From Pseudomonadota bacterium (GTDB lineage: Bacteria; Pseudomonadota; Alphaproteobacteria; UBA2136; UBA6156): a stretch of 6,756 nt of DNA. The stretch covers positions 1 to 6,756 of the forward strand of contig RFNJ01000135.1 in the NCBI GenBank assembly GCA_009927255.1, read 5' to 3'. The translations under genes were made by a program, and so were the position numbers. This document shows, one piece after another, positions 1-6,084 of this stretch; position 1 is the stretch's first letter, and the number at the start of each line of letters is the position of its first letter. Below the pieces are notes generated by a model. It was given only the letters and a program-made list of their open reading frames with translations, was not told the DNA's origin and did not search any database.

Positions 1-1871
1 ATTTGTGGGTTTTCAATCCGTTCCAGAATAACGGGCAGGCCGACCTCTTTGGCTTCTTGGCACAATTGCGCCAGTTCTGACTGGGCAGCTTCGGTGGCGA
101 AGCGCATGGCATCGAAGCGGACGTAGTTAAAGCCCATGGATTTGCTGGCTTGAAGCATGGTTTTGCCGCCGCCGAAGTAATCCACCGCCAAGTGGCCGCC
201 GTTGGCTTGTAAGTCTTTTAATAACTTGATGGCGGTGGCATCGCGCACCACTTCTTGGCTGCGCACTTCAAACGCCATGTGGCGCAGCACCGAGGGGCCG
301 TGGCGGATGAGCTCTTGCAGGTAATTAATCCCATCCAGGCTGGTGGCCGCCACATTCAGCGCCAACGGCGTGGCAGGCACCACCCCGGGGGCAAAGTGAT
401 GATTAAGCACTTTGCGAAAAACCGCAGCATCTAGCTTGGGGTTAAGCCCAAGCTCTTCAGTAATCGGTAAAAACTGGCCGGGGGTTATGATGTTGCTTTT
501 GTCATCAGTTAATCGGGCAAAAACTTCATGCATCACTGGTTTGCCGTCATCGGCACGGTAAATAGGCTGATAAAGCAGACTCACACGGTTATTTTCCAGC
601 GCCTGCACCACATGCTTGGTAAGGTTTTTTTGCGCATCTTCTTCAGTTTTAGTTTGCTGAGAATCAGGTTGTTCATCACTGGGTGTGCTGCCAGTTTCGG
701 GGCTAGTTGCAGTGGCTTGAGGAACAAACCGCGGCTTGGTTTTCTTACCCCCGCTACGGTTGGGGGTGCCGGTTTGAAAATCGGCAGCATCGAAGGCGCC
801 GGGGCCGCTCACCAGCGCGGGTTCGGCCGTGGCAGCGGTAAGGTTTTGGCCAACCGCTTTGGCTTTGGCAAACAACGCTTCCAGCGGCAAAACAATTGGC
901 GCCAAGGCATGTAGCGCCGGGGCGGCATAGTGGCTAGCCTGCTGTTGGATTTTTTGGCGCACCGCAGTGGTGGGTTTCCACAAAATGGCGGCGGTGCCAA
1001 TCAGCAAAAGCAATATGCTCGCAGCGCTAAGCCAGCCGGTGCCATGGGGCGGGGTGGCGGGCATGCCCACTGCCACAGCGGTAATGCTGGGCAGCGGAGT
1101 AATAGTAAGCGGCTGGCCCTGTGGCGGGGTAAAGTTCCCATTCAGCGGAAAAGTCGCAGGGGCATTGGCCAGTAGCGTAAAACTGCGGCCACGCGCCTGC
1201 CACCACGCCCAGCCGGAGGTATGGGGCAGCAGCAGACCAAGCTGCTGGCTGGCGCTAGCATTTTCACTATTTTCGCCATTATTACTGCTCGGTTGCGGCC
1301 ACGCGGTAGCCCAGTTTTCAAGGTTAAGCGGCACCAGCAGCAGCACTTTTTGCGGCAGGCGCGCGGGCACCGGCTGCACCAGATAGGCATTGCCGCGCAG
1401 CACGCCCACTGCCAGAATACTGGGCTGGCTGCTGCTGAATTGACTGAGACGTTGCAAGACTTCGGTGCTGAGAACCCCTGCGCCTGCGGTTTTGTTGATG
1501 GCTTTGCTGGTGACATCAACAATATAAACTTCGGGCAGGCGCTGGGCGTAGGAGAATTCATAGAGCAGGCGCGTAACCGGCGCGCTGGCAAGGCCGCCGG
1601 GGAGGTTGAGGCCCATCAGTAGGCGTTTATCCGCTGCCAATTTTTGCATCGGTTCAAGATAGGTGGTAAGCCATGGTTCAATTTGGGCGAGATGTTGCTG
1701 GAGGGTTTGTTGCTCGGCGCGGGTGGCTTGGTAGGCAAGGTAGGCGGCGGCGCTGCCCCACAAGAACAGGCCACCGCCCCACAGCAGGCAGAGGAAGAGG
1801 GCACGGAGCACCCAAGCCTCCCACGCGGGGGGCAAGGCCAAGGCTTTGGGCAGCGGCAAGGCGATTTTCAT
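1..1871 (-). CDS. Two-pass membrane protein with degenerate EAL domain, partial (C-terminus beyond left edge)
   Basis: The frame stays open for 623 codons from ATG 1871 to the window edge; an in-frame TAA sits four codons upstream, so the start cannot move outward. No clear Shine-Dalgarno is visible. Order of parts: short cytoplasmic N-terminus; membrane segment about residues 24-46; extracytoplasmic region about 50-278 of no family I recognise, opening with a Gln/Glu-rich helix; second membrane segment 280-298; Pro/Thr/Ser/Gln-rich linker about 300-420; EAL domain from about 424. No GGDEF or HAMP is seen. Against the EAL consensus, E449 (in EVFAR, replacing EALLR), N506, E535, D564 and E617 are kept, but the second Asp of DDFGTG is Tyr565 (VDYFGGG) and the Lys of the LKID motif is R585. 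Loss of one metal-ligand Asp suggests weak or no c-di-GMP hydrolysis. Inferred role: membrane c-di-GMP receptor or regulator. About 50 residues of a full EAL domain lie outside the window. Confidence 0.85.
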   Translation of the reverse strand, partial: MKIALPLPKALALPPAWEAWVLRALFLCLLWGGGLFLWGSAAAYLAYQATRAEQQTLQQHLAQIEPWLTTYLEPMQKLAADKRLLMGLNLPGGLASAPVTRLLYEFSYAQRLPEVYIVDVTSKAINKTAGAGVLSTEVLQRLSQFSSSQPSILAVGVLRGNAYLVQPVPARLPQKVLLLVPLNLENWATAWPQPSSNNGENSENASASQQLGLLLPHTSGWAWWQARGRSFTLLANAPATFPLNGNFTPPQGQPLTITPLPSITAVAVGMPATPPHGTGWLSAASILLLLIGTAAILWKPTTAVRQKIQQQASHYAAPALHALAPIVLPLEALFAKAKAVGQNLTAATAEPALVSGPGAFDAADFQTGTPNRSGGKKTKPRFVPQATATSPETGSTPSDEQPDSQQTKTEEDAQKNLTKHVVQALENNRVSLLYQPIYRADDGKPVMHEVFARLTDDKSNIITPGQFLPITEELGLNPKLDAAVFRKVLNHHFAPGVVPATPLALNVAATSLDGINYLQELIRHGPSVLRHMAFEVRSQEVVRDATAIKLLKDLQANGGHLAVDYFGGGKTMLQASKSMGFNYVRFDAMRFATEAAQSELAQLCQEAKEVGLPVILERIENPQ

Positions 1872-1933
1872 AACAACAGTTTAGCAGGTTGGGGTGGTGT
1901 GGCCAGATAGGGTGATGGAATTGTGGGCGCGGT

Positions 1934-2206
1934 TTATGCGGGTGTTTTCAGGCGTAAACTTAATGAGTGAATCTGGCCTTGTTGCCAGGCTTCTTGGAAC
2001 AGGGCCATGACTTTGCGATGGCGGGCCATGCGGGCCATATTGGCGAAGCCTGACCACGTGACGGTGATGAGATAGTGGCCGCCGTGGTGGTTAACGTCGT
2101 GGTTGTGTTCAAGGTGTTTGTGGGTGTCGTCGCGGACAGTCACCACTGCCCCCGGCAGTGCGGTGGTAACAATCTGTTCAAGCTGGCTAGCGGTAAGCTG
2201 TGGCAT
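1934..2206 (-). CDS. bolA: BolA family protein
   Basis: 90 aa, a normal BolA length. The KH-like BolA fold is recognisable: N-terminal helix (residues 5-17), DDTHKH at 26-31 corresponding to the DDSHxH motif, GGHYLITV at 42-49, and the family signature ARHRKVMALF at 61-70. That segment contains the invariant His (H63) that, in BolA-glutaredoxin complexes, can bind a shared [2Fe-2S] cluster. BolA proteins partner with monothiol glutaredoxins in iron and redox regulation, and some act as morphology or biofilm regulators; which applies here cannot be told. The variable loop between the two motifs is very His-rich (H29, H31, H34, H36, H40, H41, H44). The start lies only 21 bp from divergent xthA and has no Shine-Dalgarno. 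The EAL gene follows 62 nt downstream on the same strand, with no terminator seen between them, so co-transcription is possible. Confidence 0.9.
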   Translation of the reverse strand: MPQLTASQLEQIVTTALPGAVVTVRDDTHKHLEHNHDVNHHGGHYLITVTWSGFANMARMARHRKVMALFQEAWQQGQIHSLSLRLKTPA

Positions 2207-2212
2207 AGGTTA

Positions 2213-2241
2213 GATATAGCGCAGATGATGAAAATTGCCAG
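2213..2241. promoter_or_regulatory. Candidate bidirectional promoter between bolA and xthA
   Basis: Only 21 bp separate the two start codons, and the middle holds the near-symmetric sequence GATATAGC. On the minus strand, CTGGCA (2241-2236), a 17-nt spacer and TATATC (2218-2213) would start transcription at about 2206, the A of the bolA ATG. On the plus strand, TATAGC (2215-2220) would start at about 2227, at the xthA ATG, although its -35 is poor. Neither gene has a visible Shine-Dalgarno, so leaderless mRNAs from a shared -10 region would fit. This is read by eye only. Confidence 0.35.
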
Positions 2242-3019
2242 CTGGAACGTAAATTCACTGCGGACGCGCTTGCCGCATGTGCTGCGTTGGTGGCAGCAGC
2301 ACCAGCCCACTGTGCTGTGTTTGCAGGAAACCAAAGTGGAAGATGGGTTATTTCCACACCAGCCATTTACTGAACTGGGCCTGCATGTGGCGCGGCATGG
2401 GCAGAAAAGCTATAACGGCGTGGCAATCATCAGCCGCTTGCCGTTGCAGGATGTGGCGTTGGGGTTTAACGGACACAATTTGGAAGAACAAACGCGCCTG
2501 ATTGCCGCCACGGTGCAGGCGGCGGGTGGGCCGGTGCGTATTTTAAGTGCCTATGTGCCCAATGGCGAGAGCCTGACCAGTACCAAATTTGCGTTTAAGC
2601 AGGCGTTTTATCAGCATTTAACGGCTCATGTGGTGGCGGAGCGGGCGGTGCATCCGCGCCTGGTGTTGGTGGGGGATTTTAACGTGGCGGCGGATGAGCG
2701 CGATGTGGCCAACCCTGCCCGCGCCGCCAAGGATGTGCTGTTTACGCCGCAAGAGCGCCAGTGGTTGGCGGATTTATGCCAGCAGGGCGGCTTGCACGAT
2801 GCACTGCGGTTGGTGGACCAAACGCCGAACCTCTACACGTGGTGGGATTACCGGACTTATGGGCGCAGCCAGAATAATGGGATGCGGATTGATTATGCTT
2901 TGGTGAGTGAGGCGTTGCGGGGGGCGGTGCGGGGTGTGGTGCATCATGCGGCAGAGCGGGGGATGGTGCAGCCGAGTGACCATGTGCCGGTGGTGCTAGA
3001 AATAGCCACCTTACCTTAA
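2228..3019 (+). CDS. xthA: Exodeoxyribonuclease III (AP endonuclease)
   Basis: 263 aa, close to the 268 aa of E. coli ExoIII, and of the exonuclease/endonuclease/phosphatase fold. All catalytic positions can be read: N7 in WNVNS, E34 in LQETK (Mg2+ ligand), Y109 in SAYVPNG, D150 and N152 in GDFNVA, D222 in RIDY, and D251/H252 in SDHVP. The enzyme cleaves DNA 5' of abasic sites and removes 3'-blocking groups and 3' nucleotides in base excision repair; it is cytosolic. The open frame extends further upstream, but that part runs antisense through bolA and the family begins at MKIASWN, so ATG 2228 is chosen; ATG 2225 directly before it is an equal alternative (264 aa). No clear Shine-Dalgarno. 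Divergent from bolA and convergent with infA, 35 bp away, with no convincing terminator between. Confidence 0.95.
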   Translation: MKIASWNVNSLRTRLPHVLRWWQQHQPTVLCLQETKVEDGLFPHQPFTELGLHVARHGQKSYNGVAIISRLPLQDVALGFNGHNLEEQTRLIAATVQAAGGPVRILSAYVPNGESLTSTKFAFKQAFYQHLTAHVVAERAVHPRLVLVGDFNVAADERDVANPARAAKDVLFTPQERQWLADLCQQGGLHDALRLVDQTPNLYTWWDYRTYGRSQNNGMRIDYALVSEALRGAVRGVVHHAAERGMVQPSDHVPVVLEIATLP

Positions 3020-3054
3020 CAATCAATACCGATGTAAATCGTCAACCTAAAATA

Positions 3055-3354
3055 CTATCGCCGCCGTTGCGGTGGCCGGTGCTGATTTCCCGCCGGCGGC
3101 GTCATCGGCGTACCATCGGCATTCATCGGCCCGCCTTCTTTTTTGCGGAAGGTAATCCGGCCCTTGGTCAGGTCATACGGCGTCATTTCCACCGTCACCT
3201 TGTCGCCTTCCAAAATCCGAATGTTATTCTGGCGCATCTTGCCACTCACATGGCACAGCACGGTGGGGCCATTTTCCAACTTAACGCGAAACAAGGTGTT
3301 AGGCAGCGACTCCGTCACCACCCCTTCAAATTCAATAACATCAGCTTTAGCCAT
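3055..3354 (-). CDS. infA: Translation initiation factor IF-1 with C-terminal extension
   Basis: Residues 1-71 match IF-1 throughout: MAKADVIEFEGVV, LPNTLFRVKLENG, HVSGKMRQNNIRIL, GDKVTVEMTPYDLTKGRI. This is the single S1-like OB-fold domain that binds the 30S A site and assists IF-2 and IF-3 during initiation. IF-1 is normally about 72 aa; this one is 99 aa. The extra residues 72-99 are Gly/Pro-rich and end in a basic run (RPPQRRR), probably disordered. The start ATG 3354 gives the canonical MAK N-terminus and has a weak AGG at 3365-3363, 8 nt upstream. It is the last gene of secY-adk-infA, 37 nt after adk, and most likely shares the transcript. The reading frame is intact and ends in TAG; the tail is not caused by loss of a stop visible within the conserved part, but I cannot exclude a recent read-through mutation. 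Confidence 0.95.
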   Translation of the reverse strand: MAKADVIEFEGVVTESLPNTLFRVKLENGPTVLCHVSGKMRQNNIRILEGDKVTVEMTPYDLTKGRITFRKKEGGPMNADGTPMTPPAGNQHRPPQRRR

Positions 3355-3391
3355 GGCGCATACCTAGCAGATTGTCACCACTCACGCAAGG

Positions 3392-4036
3392 CTACCGACC
3401 CAAAACCTGCAAAATAGACCCAAAAACCGTATCAATCCCCTCCATCCCATCAATGTGGGCCAAGCGGTTTTGCGATTCGTAGTAGCCAATCACCGGCGCA
3501 GTTTGATTGTTATAAACATCCAGCCGGTGGCGCACCACCTCAGGGTTATCGTCTTCACGCTGAATCAACGGCTCACCCGATTCATCACAAAAGCCAGCCT
3601 TTTTTGGCGGGTTAAATGTCTTGTGATAAACCTTTTTGCTATTGGGGGCATAAAGCCGCCCCGCCCGTCGCTCAATCAACTGCTCATCATCCACCGCCAG
3701 CTCAATCACCTTGTCCAGCTTCAGGTGGTGGTTCTTTAGCCATTCATCCAGTGCCTTGGCTTGGGCCACGGTGCGTGGGTAGCCGTCCAAAATCACCCCA
3801 TTGGCGCAGTCAGGCTGGTCAAGCCGCTCAAACACCAACTTATTCACCAAATCATCCGATACCAAATCCCCTGCATCAATCACCGCTTTCACCTGCTTGC
3901 CCACGGGCGTTCCGGCGGCAATCGCCGCACGGAACATATCCCCCGTGCTAAAGCCCGGTATCTTCAGTTCCTCCACCAACTTCGCCGTTTGCGTACCTTT
4001 GCCCGCACCGGGGGGGCCAAAGAGAACAATCACCAT
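3392..4036 (-). CDS. adk: Adenylate kinase
   Basis: 214 aa, the same length as E. coli Adk, so this is the long-LID form. It interconverts ATP + AMP and 2 ADP in the cytosol. Visible motifs: P-loop GPPGAGKGT (7-15), AMP-binding STGDMFR (30-36), DGYPRT (84-89), catalytic arginines in ERRAGR (122-127), LID about 126-165, and RHRL with R169/R171. The LID lacks the four Cys of zinc-type kinases; it aligns with E. coli GRxxAPxxxxVYHxxFNPPK but the polar tetrad positions differ (Y129, N132/S133, C150, S153). The ATG 4036 start has a strong GGGAGG at 4051-4046 inside the last codons of secY, and the two genes are 3 nt apart, so translation is probably coupled. secY-adk adjacency is typical of alphaproteobacteria and many other bacteria. 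Confidence 0.96.
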   Translation of the reverse strand: MVIVLFGPPGAGKGTQTAKLVEELKIPGFSTGDMFRAAIAAGTPVGKQVKAVIDAGDLVSDDLVNKLVFERLDQPDCANGVILDGYPRTVAQAKALDEWLKNHHLKLDKVIELAVDDEQLIERRAGRLYAPNSKKVYHKTFNPPKKAGFCDESGEPLIQREDDNPEVVRHRLDVYNNQTAPVIGYYESQNRLAHIDGMEGIDTVFGSILQVLGR

Positions 4037-4039
4037 CAG

Positions 4040-5413
4040 CTATTTCCTCCCCCCTAACAAGCCGCCGCCCTTGCCGCCACGCAGCGCGGTTTTCTTCAGC
4101 AGGCTTTCATATTTTTGCGCAATCAGTGCCGATTGAATCCGCGCCACCGTATCAATCGTCACACTCACAATAATCAGCAAGCTCGTGCCCCCAATATAAA
4201 AGGGAATGGTGCTATCCCGGTGCAAAAGGTCTGGCACCGCACACACAAAAGCCAAGTACAACGCACCCAAAGCAGTTAGCCGTGTTGCAATGCTATCCAA
4301 AAAGCTCGCCGTGCTCGCCCCTGGCCGAATCCCCGGAATAAACGCGCCCGACTTCTTCAAATTATCTGCCGTTTCTTCCGGATTAAAACTCACCGTCGCC
4401 ACATAAAAGAAGCTAAAGAAGATAATCAGCGCCACGAAGATAGCGAGATATATCGTCTGCCCCGGGCTCAAATATTGCCCAATAAACTGCGCCCACGCTG
4501 CCTCCGGCGCATACGATGCCATCGTCACCGGCACCATCAGCAGCGCACTGGCAAAAATCGGCGGAATCACCCCCGCCAGGTTCAGCTTCAGCGGCAGGTG
4601 GTTGGCGTCCATGTTCACCGCGCCAAACATGCCTTGGCGCTTGGGGTATTGAATGGGGATTTTCCGCACCGCCGTCTCCATGTAAACAATAAACAGAATT
4701 GCCGTAATGGCCCCCACAATAATCGCCAACACCACAAAGCCCGAAAGCGCACCCGTGCTCGCCAAGTTGGCAATCTGTGCAATCGTTTTCGGTAGCTCCG
4801 CCACAATTCCGGCAAAAATCAGCAAGCTAATACCGTTACCAATCCCCCGCACATTAATCTGCTCGCCCAGCCACATCAAAAACAGGCTACCGGTCGTAAT
4901 CGTCAGCGCGGTTTGCAGCTGGAAAGCAAGTCCCGGATTCATCACCAGCGGTGTCACTTCCCCCCCCACCATCGCAGTTTGGTGCATAATGCCGGTGGCA
5001 AGGCCAAAACCTTGGGTAAACGCCAACACCACCGTCAGGTAGCGGGTATATTGGTTCATCTTGCGGCGGCCCACTTCGCCTTCTTTCTTCAGCTCGCCCA
5101 ACGCCGGATAACTCGCCGCCAGCAGCTGAATAATAATGCTCGCGGTAATATACGGCATAATGTTCAGCGCAAAAATCGCCATTCGGCTCAGCGCCCCACC
5201 ACTAAACATATTAAACATCCCAAACAAACCAGTCTGCAGGTTGCTCTGAAAACTCGCCAGCGCGGTCACATCCACCCCCGGCAGCGGTACATGGGTACCA
5301 ATCCGATAAATCACAAAAGCCAGCAGCACAAACAAAATGCGGTTGTGCAAGCCCTTGGCTTTGGTAAGCAGTTCAGCAATTTCCGATTGTGAGCCGAGGC
5401 CAGTCGATGCCAT
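4040..5413 (-). CDS. secY: Protein translocase subunit SecY
   Basis: 457 aa, slightly longer than E. coli SecY (443 aa). It forms the channel of the SecYEG translocon in the inner membrane, with SecE, SecG and the motor SecA. Ten hydrophobic segments can be followed, the first about residues 25-44. Recognisable family sequences: GTHVPLPGVD (39-48) after TM1, the plug-region MFNMFSGGALSRMAIFALNIMPYI (66-89), LKKEGEVGRRKMNQYTRY (108-125), RKIPIQYPKRQG (250-261) in cytosolic loop C4, and FNPEETADNLKKSGAFIPGIRPG (343-365) in C5, which contacts SecA and the ribosome. The C-terminus is a Gly/Lys/Arg-rich tail. ATG 5413 has a loosely spaced GGG (5427-5425, 11 nt). Unlike a standard spc operon, no ribosomal protein gene lies upstream; an intrinsic terminator at 5577-5600 implies secY has its own promoter. 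Confidence 0.97.
   Translation of the reverse strand: MASTGLGSQSEIAELLTKAKGLHNRILFVLLAFVIYRIGTHVPLPGVDVTALASFQSNLQTGLFGMFNMFSGGALSRMAIFALNIMPYITASIIIQLLAASYPALGELKKEGEVGRRKMNQYTRYLTVVLAFTQGFGLATGIMHQTAMVGGEVTPLVMNPGLAFQLQTALTITTGSLFLMWLGEQINVRGIGNGISLLIFAGIVAELPKTIAQIANLASTGALSGFVVLAIIVGAITAILFIVYMETAVRKIPIQYPKRQGMFGAVNMDANHLPLKLNLAGVIPPIFASALLMVPVTMASYAPEAAWAQFIGQYLSPGQTIYLAIFVALIIFFSFFYVATVSFNPEETADNLKKSGAFIPGIRPGASTASFLDSIATRLTALGALYLAFVCAVPDLLHRDSTIPFYIGGTSLLIIVSVTIDTVARIQSALIAQKYESLLKKTALRGGKGGGLLGGRK
4046..4051 (-). promoter_or_regulatory. Strong adk ribosome binding site inside the secY 3' end
   Basis: GGGAGG on the minus strand lies 9 nt before the adk ATG and overlaps the last secY codons. 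With a 3-nt intergenic gap, this is the arrangement expected for translational coupling. Confidence 0.75.
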
Positions 5414-5576
5414 GGGATAAGGTTCCCTTTTTTGATTAATACCTCTGGCTTTTAGCGGATTGAGAGATAAGGCGCAAGGTTTTGCTGGTTAATTAAGCAA
5501 TAAGCACCCAAAATCTATACATCAAAGAGGTTAAGCTAAATTTCAAACACTAATAAAACCTAGCTTTATAACTACT
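5414..5576 (-). promoter_or_regulatory. secY leader/promoter region
   Basis: This AT-rich 163-bp stretch lies between the upstream gene's terminator and secY. Because that terminator should stop read-through, the promoter for secY-adk-infA is expected here. Candidate -10 elements are TATAGAT (5519-5513) and TTATCT (about 5460), the latter with TTAACC 16 nt upstream, but neither has a convincing -35. No riboswitch or protein-coding frame was recognised. One arm of an imperfect inverted repeat (5534-5555) lies within it. Confidence 0.4.
5534..5555 (+). repeat. Left arm of inverted repeat bounding the AT-rich cassette
   Basis: The core AAACACTAATA (5545-5555) is perfectly inverted at 6085-6095. 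Outside it, AGCTAAA (5534-5540) also has an inverted match at the other side, but here 7 extra bases (net) are inserted, so 15 positions match over 22. It lies between the secY start and the small gene's terminator. Confidence 0.5.
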
Positions 5577-5600
5577 AAAAAAAGACCCGCAGGCCTTTTT
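5577..5600 (-). terminator. Intrinsic terminator of the small orphan gene
   Basis: On the minus strand, AAAAAGGCC (5600-5592), loop TGCG and GGTCTTTTT form a stem of up to nine or ten pairs including one G-U, and run into seven T (5583-5577). It begins 8 nt after the TAG of the gene ending at 5608. On the plus strand the G-U becomes an A-C mismatch, so minus-strand use is favoured. Confidence 0.8.
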
Positions 5601-5607
5601 AATTTAA

Positions 5608-5898
5608 CTATTTAACAATGCCAACCTCGATATCTTCGGCATAACCAAAAGTATCATCAACCTGAGAGTAAACGAGCTTAGCAATGTCAGAGTGTTTAAC
5701 ATCATACCCAACAGTCTTCGCAACAGACAAAGTAATTATAACAAGTTTCTGTGCAATTTCATTTGCCGTTGCTTCATCAGGAATAGGTTCTTTACGGCTT
5801 TTTGCTCGACGAGTATAGTGCTCTAAAGCTAAATCATGAACTTTCTCCACACAACTTTTTTGAGCCTCTGTTAAGCCCAAACGATTATAAACACTCAT
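5608..5898 (-). CDS. Small AT-rich orphan protein of unknown function
   Basis: I do not recognise this 96-aa protein. It begins MSVYNRLG; residues about 10-35 are charged and helical (EKVHDLALEHYTRRAKSRKE), followed by a PIPDEATANE turn, a moderately hydrophobic helix (IAQKLVIITLSVAKTVGY, about 49-66) and an acidic C-terminal part (YSQVDDTFGYAEDIEVG). There is no signal peptide, convincing membrane segment or zinc motif; it has one Cys (residue 16). The frame is open up to TTG 5970, but that codon lacks a Shine-Dalgarno, whereas ATG 5898 has AGGAG at 5911-5907 with 8-nt spacing, so the shorter form is chosen. It has its own candidate promoter and an intrinsic terminator, which makes it a self-contained unit between greA and secY. 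Its base composition is plainly more AT-rich than the flanking genes, which suggests acquisition. A DNA-associated or toxin/antitoxin-like role cannot be argued from sequence. Confidence 0.75.
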   Translation of the reverse strand: MSVYNRLGLTEAQKSCVEKVHDLALEHYTRRAKSRKEPIPDEATANEIAQKLVIITLSVAKTVGYDVKHSDIAKLVYSQVDDTFGYAEDIEVGIVK

Positions 5899-5906
5899 TT
5901 TATTTG

Positions 5907-5911
5907 CTCCT
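5907..5911 (-). promoter_or_regulatory. Ribosome binding site deciding the start at 5898
   Basis: AGGAG on the minus strand lies 8 nt before ATG 5898. It is the best Shine-Dalgarno in the AT-rich region and argues against the upstream TTG at 5970. Confidence 0.75.
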
Positions 5912-5942
5912 GTTAGTTTAGCTTTCTCTAAGTCTTGCTTAA

Positions 5943-5970
5943 AACATAGTACTTCATCTAAATAATTCAA
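5943..5970 (-). promoter_or_regulatory. Candidate sigma70 promoter for the orphan gene
   Basis: TTGAAT (5970-5965), 16-nt spacer, TATGTT (5948-5943) on the minus strand. Start of transcription would fall near 5936, giving a leader of roughly 38 nt that includes the AGGAG site. It would also mean that the longer TTG-started frame is the promoter, not coding. By-eye match only. Confidence 0.4.
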
Positions 5971-6025
5971 GAGCTTTAAACACGAAAATCACAAAACTTA
6001 GTAATCAATATGTTGAAAATAAATG

Positions 6026-6078
6026 AAAAAGACTTTATTACGAAGATGTACCAACAAAGGACAAATTCGTTAAAGTCT
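6026..6078 (-). terminator. Long hairpin terminator downstream of greA
   Basis: On the minus strand, AGACTTTA+ACGAA (6078-6066) pairs with TTCGT (6044-6040) and TAAAGTCT (6037-6030), with a two-base bulge (6039-6038): 13 base pairs around a 21-nt loop. TTTTT (6030-6026) follows directly. It starts 15 nt after the greA TAA. The unusually long loop is weaker than a classical terminator, and the structure could instead be an internal inverted repeat of the AT-rich cassette. Confidence 0.6.
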
Positions 6079-6084
6079 ATCGGG

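Noticed and set aside
528..1622. Several long plus-strand frames opposite the EAL gene
   Set aside because: They are Gly/Arg/Ala-rich antisense shadows of a GC-rich gene whose minus-strand frame has recognisable EAL motifs and membrane segments.
2075..2227. Upstream extension of the xthA frame by about 50 codons
   Set aside because: The extension runs antisense through bolA, has a low-complexity Val-rich sequence, and ExoIII proteins start at the MKIASWN point.
3030..3041. Small palindrome CGAT...ATCG between xthA and infA
   Set aside because: Four-base stem without a T-tract; too weak for a terminator or operator call.
3060..3080. GC-rich hairpin-like sequence at the infA 3' end as a terminator
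   Set aside because: Short stem with mismatches on the infA strand and no T-tract; it also lies within the coding tail.
3616..4136. Plus-strand frames opposite adk and the secY 3' end
   Set aside because: Pro/Ser/His-rich translations with no family resemblance, lying opposite well-identified genes.
5899..5970. TTG-started, 120-residue version of the orphan protein
   Set aside because: No RBS at TTG 5970, while ATG 5898 has AGGAG at 8 nt; the upstream part also overlaps a promoter-like sequence.
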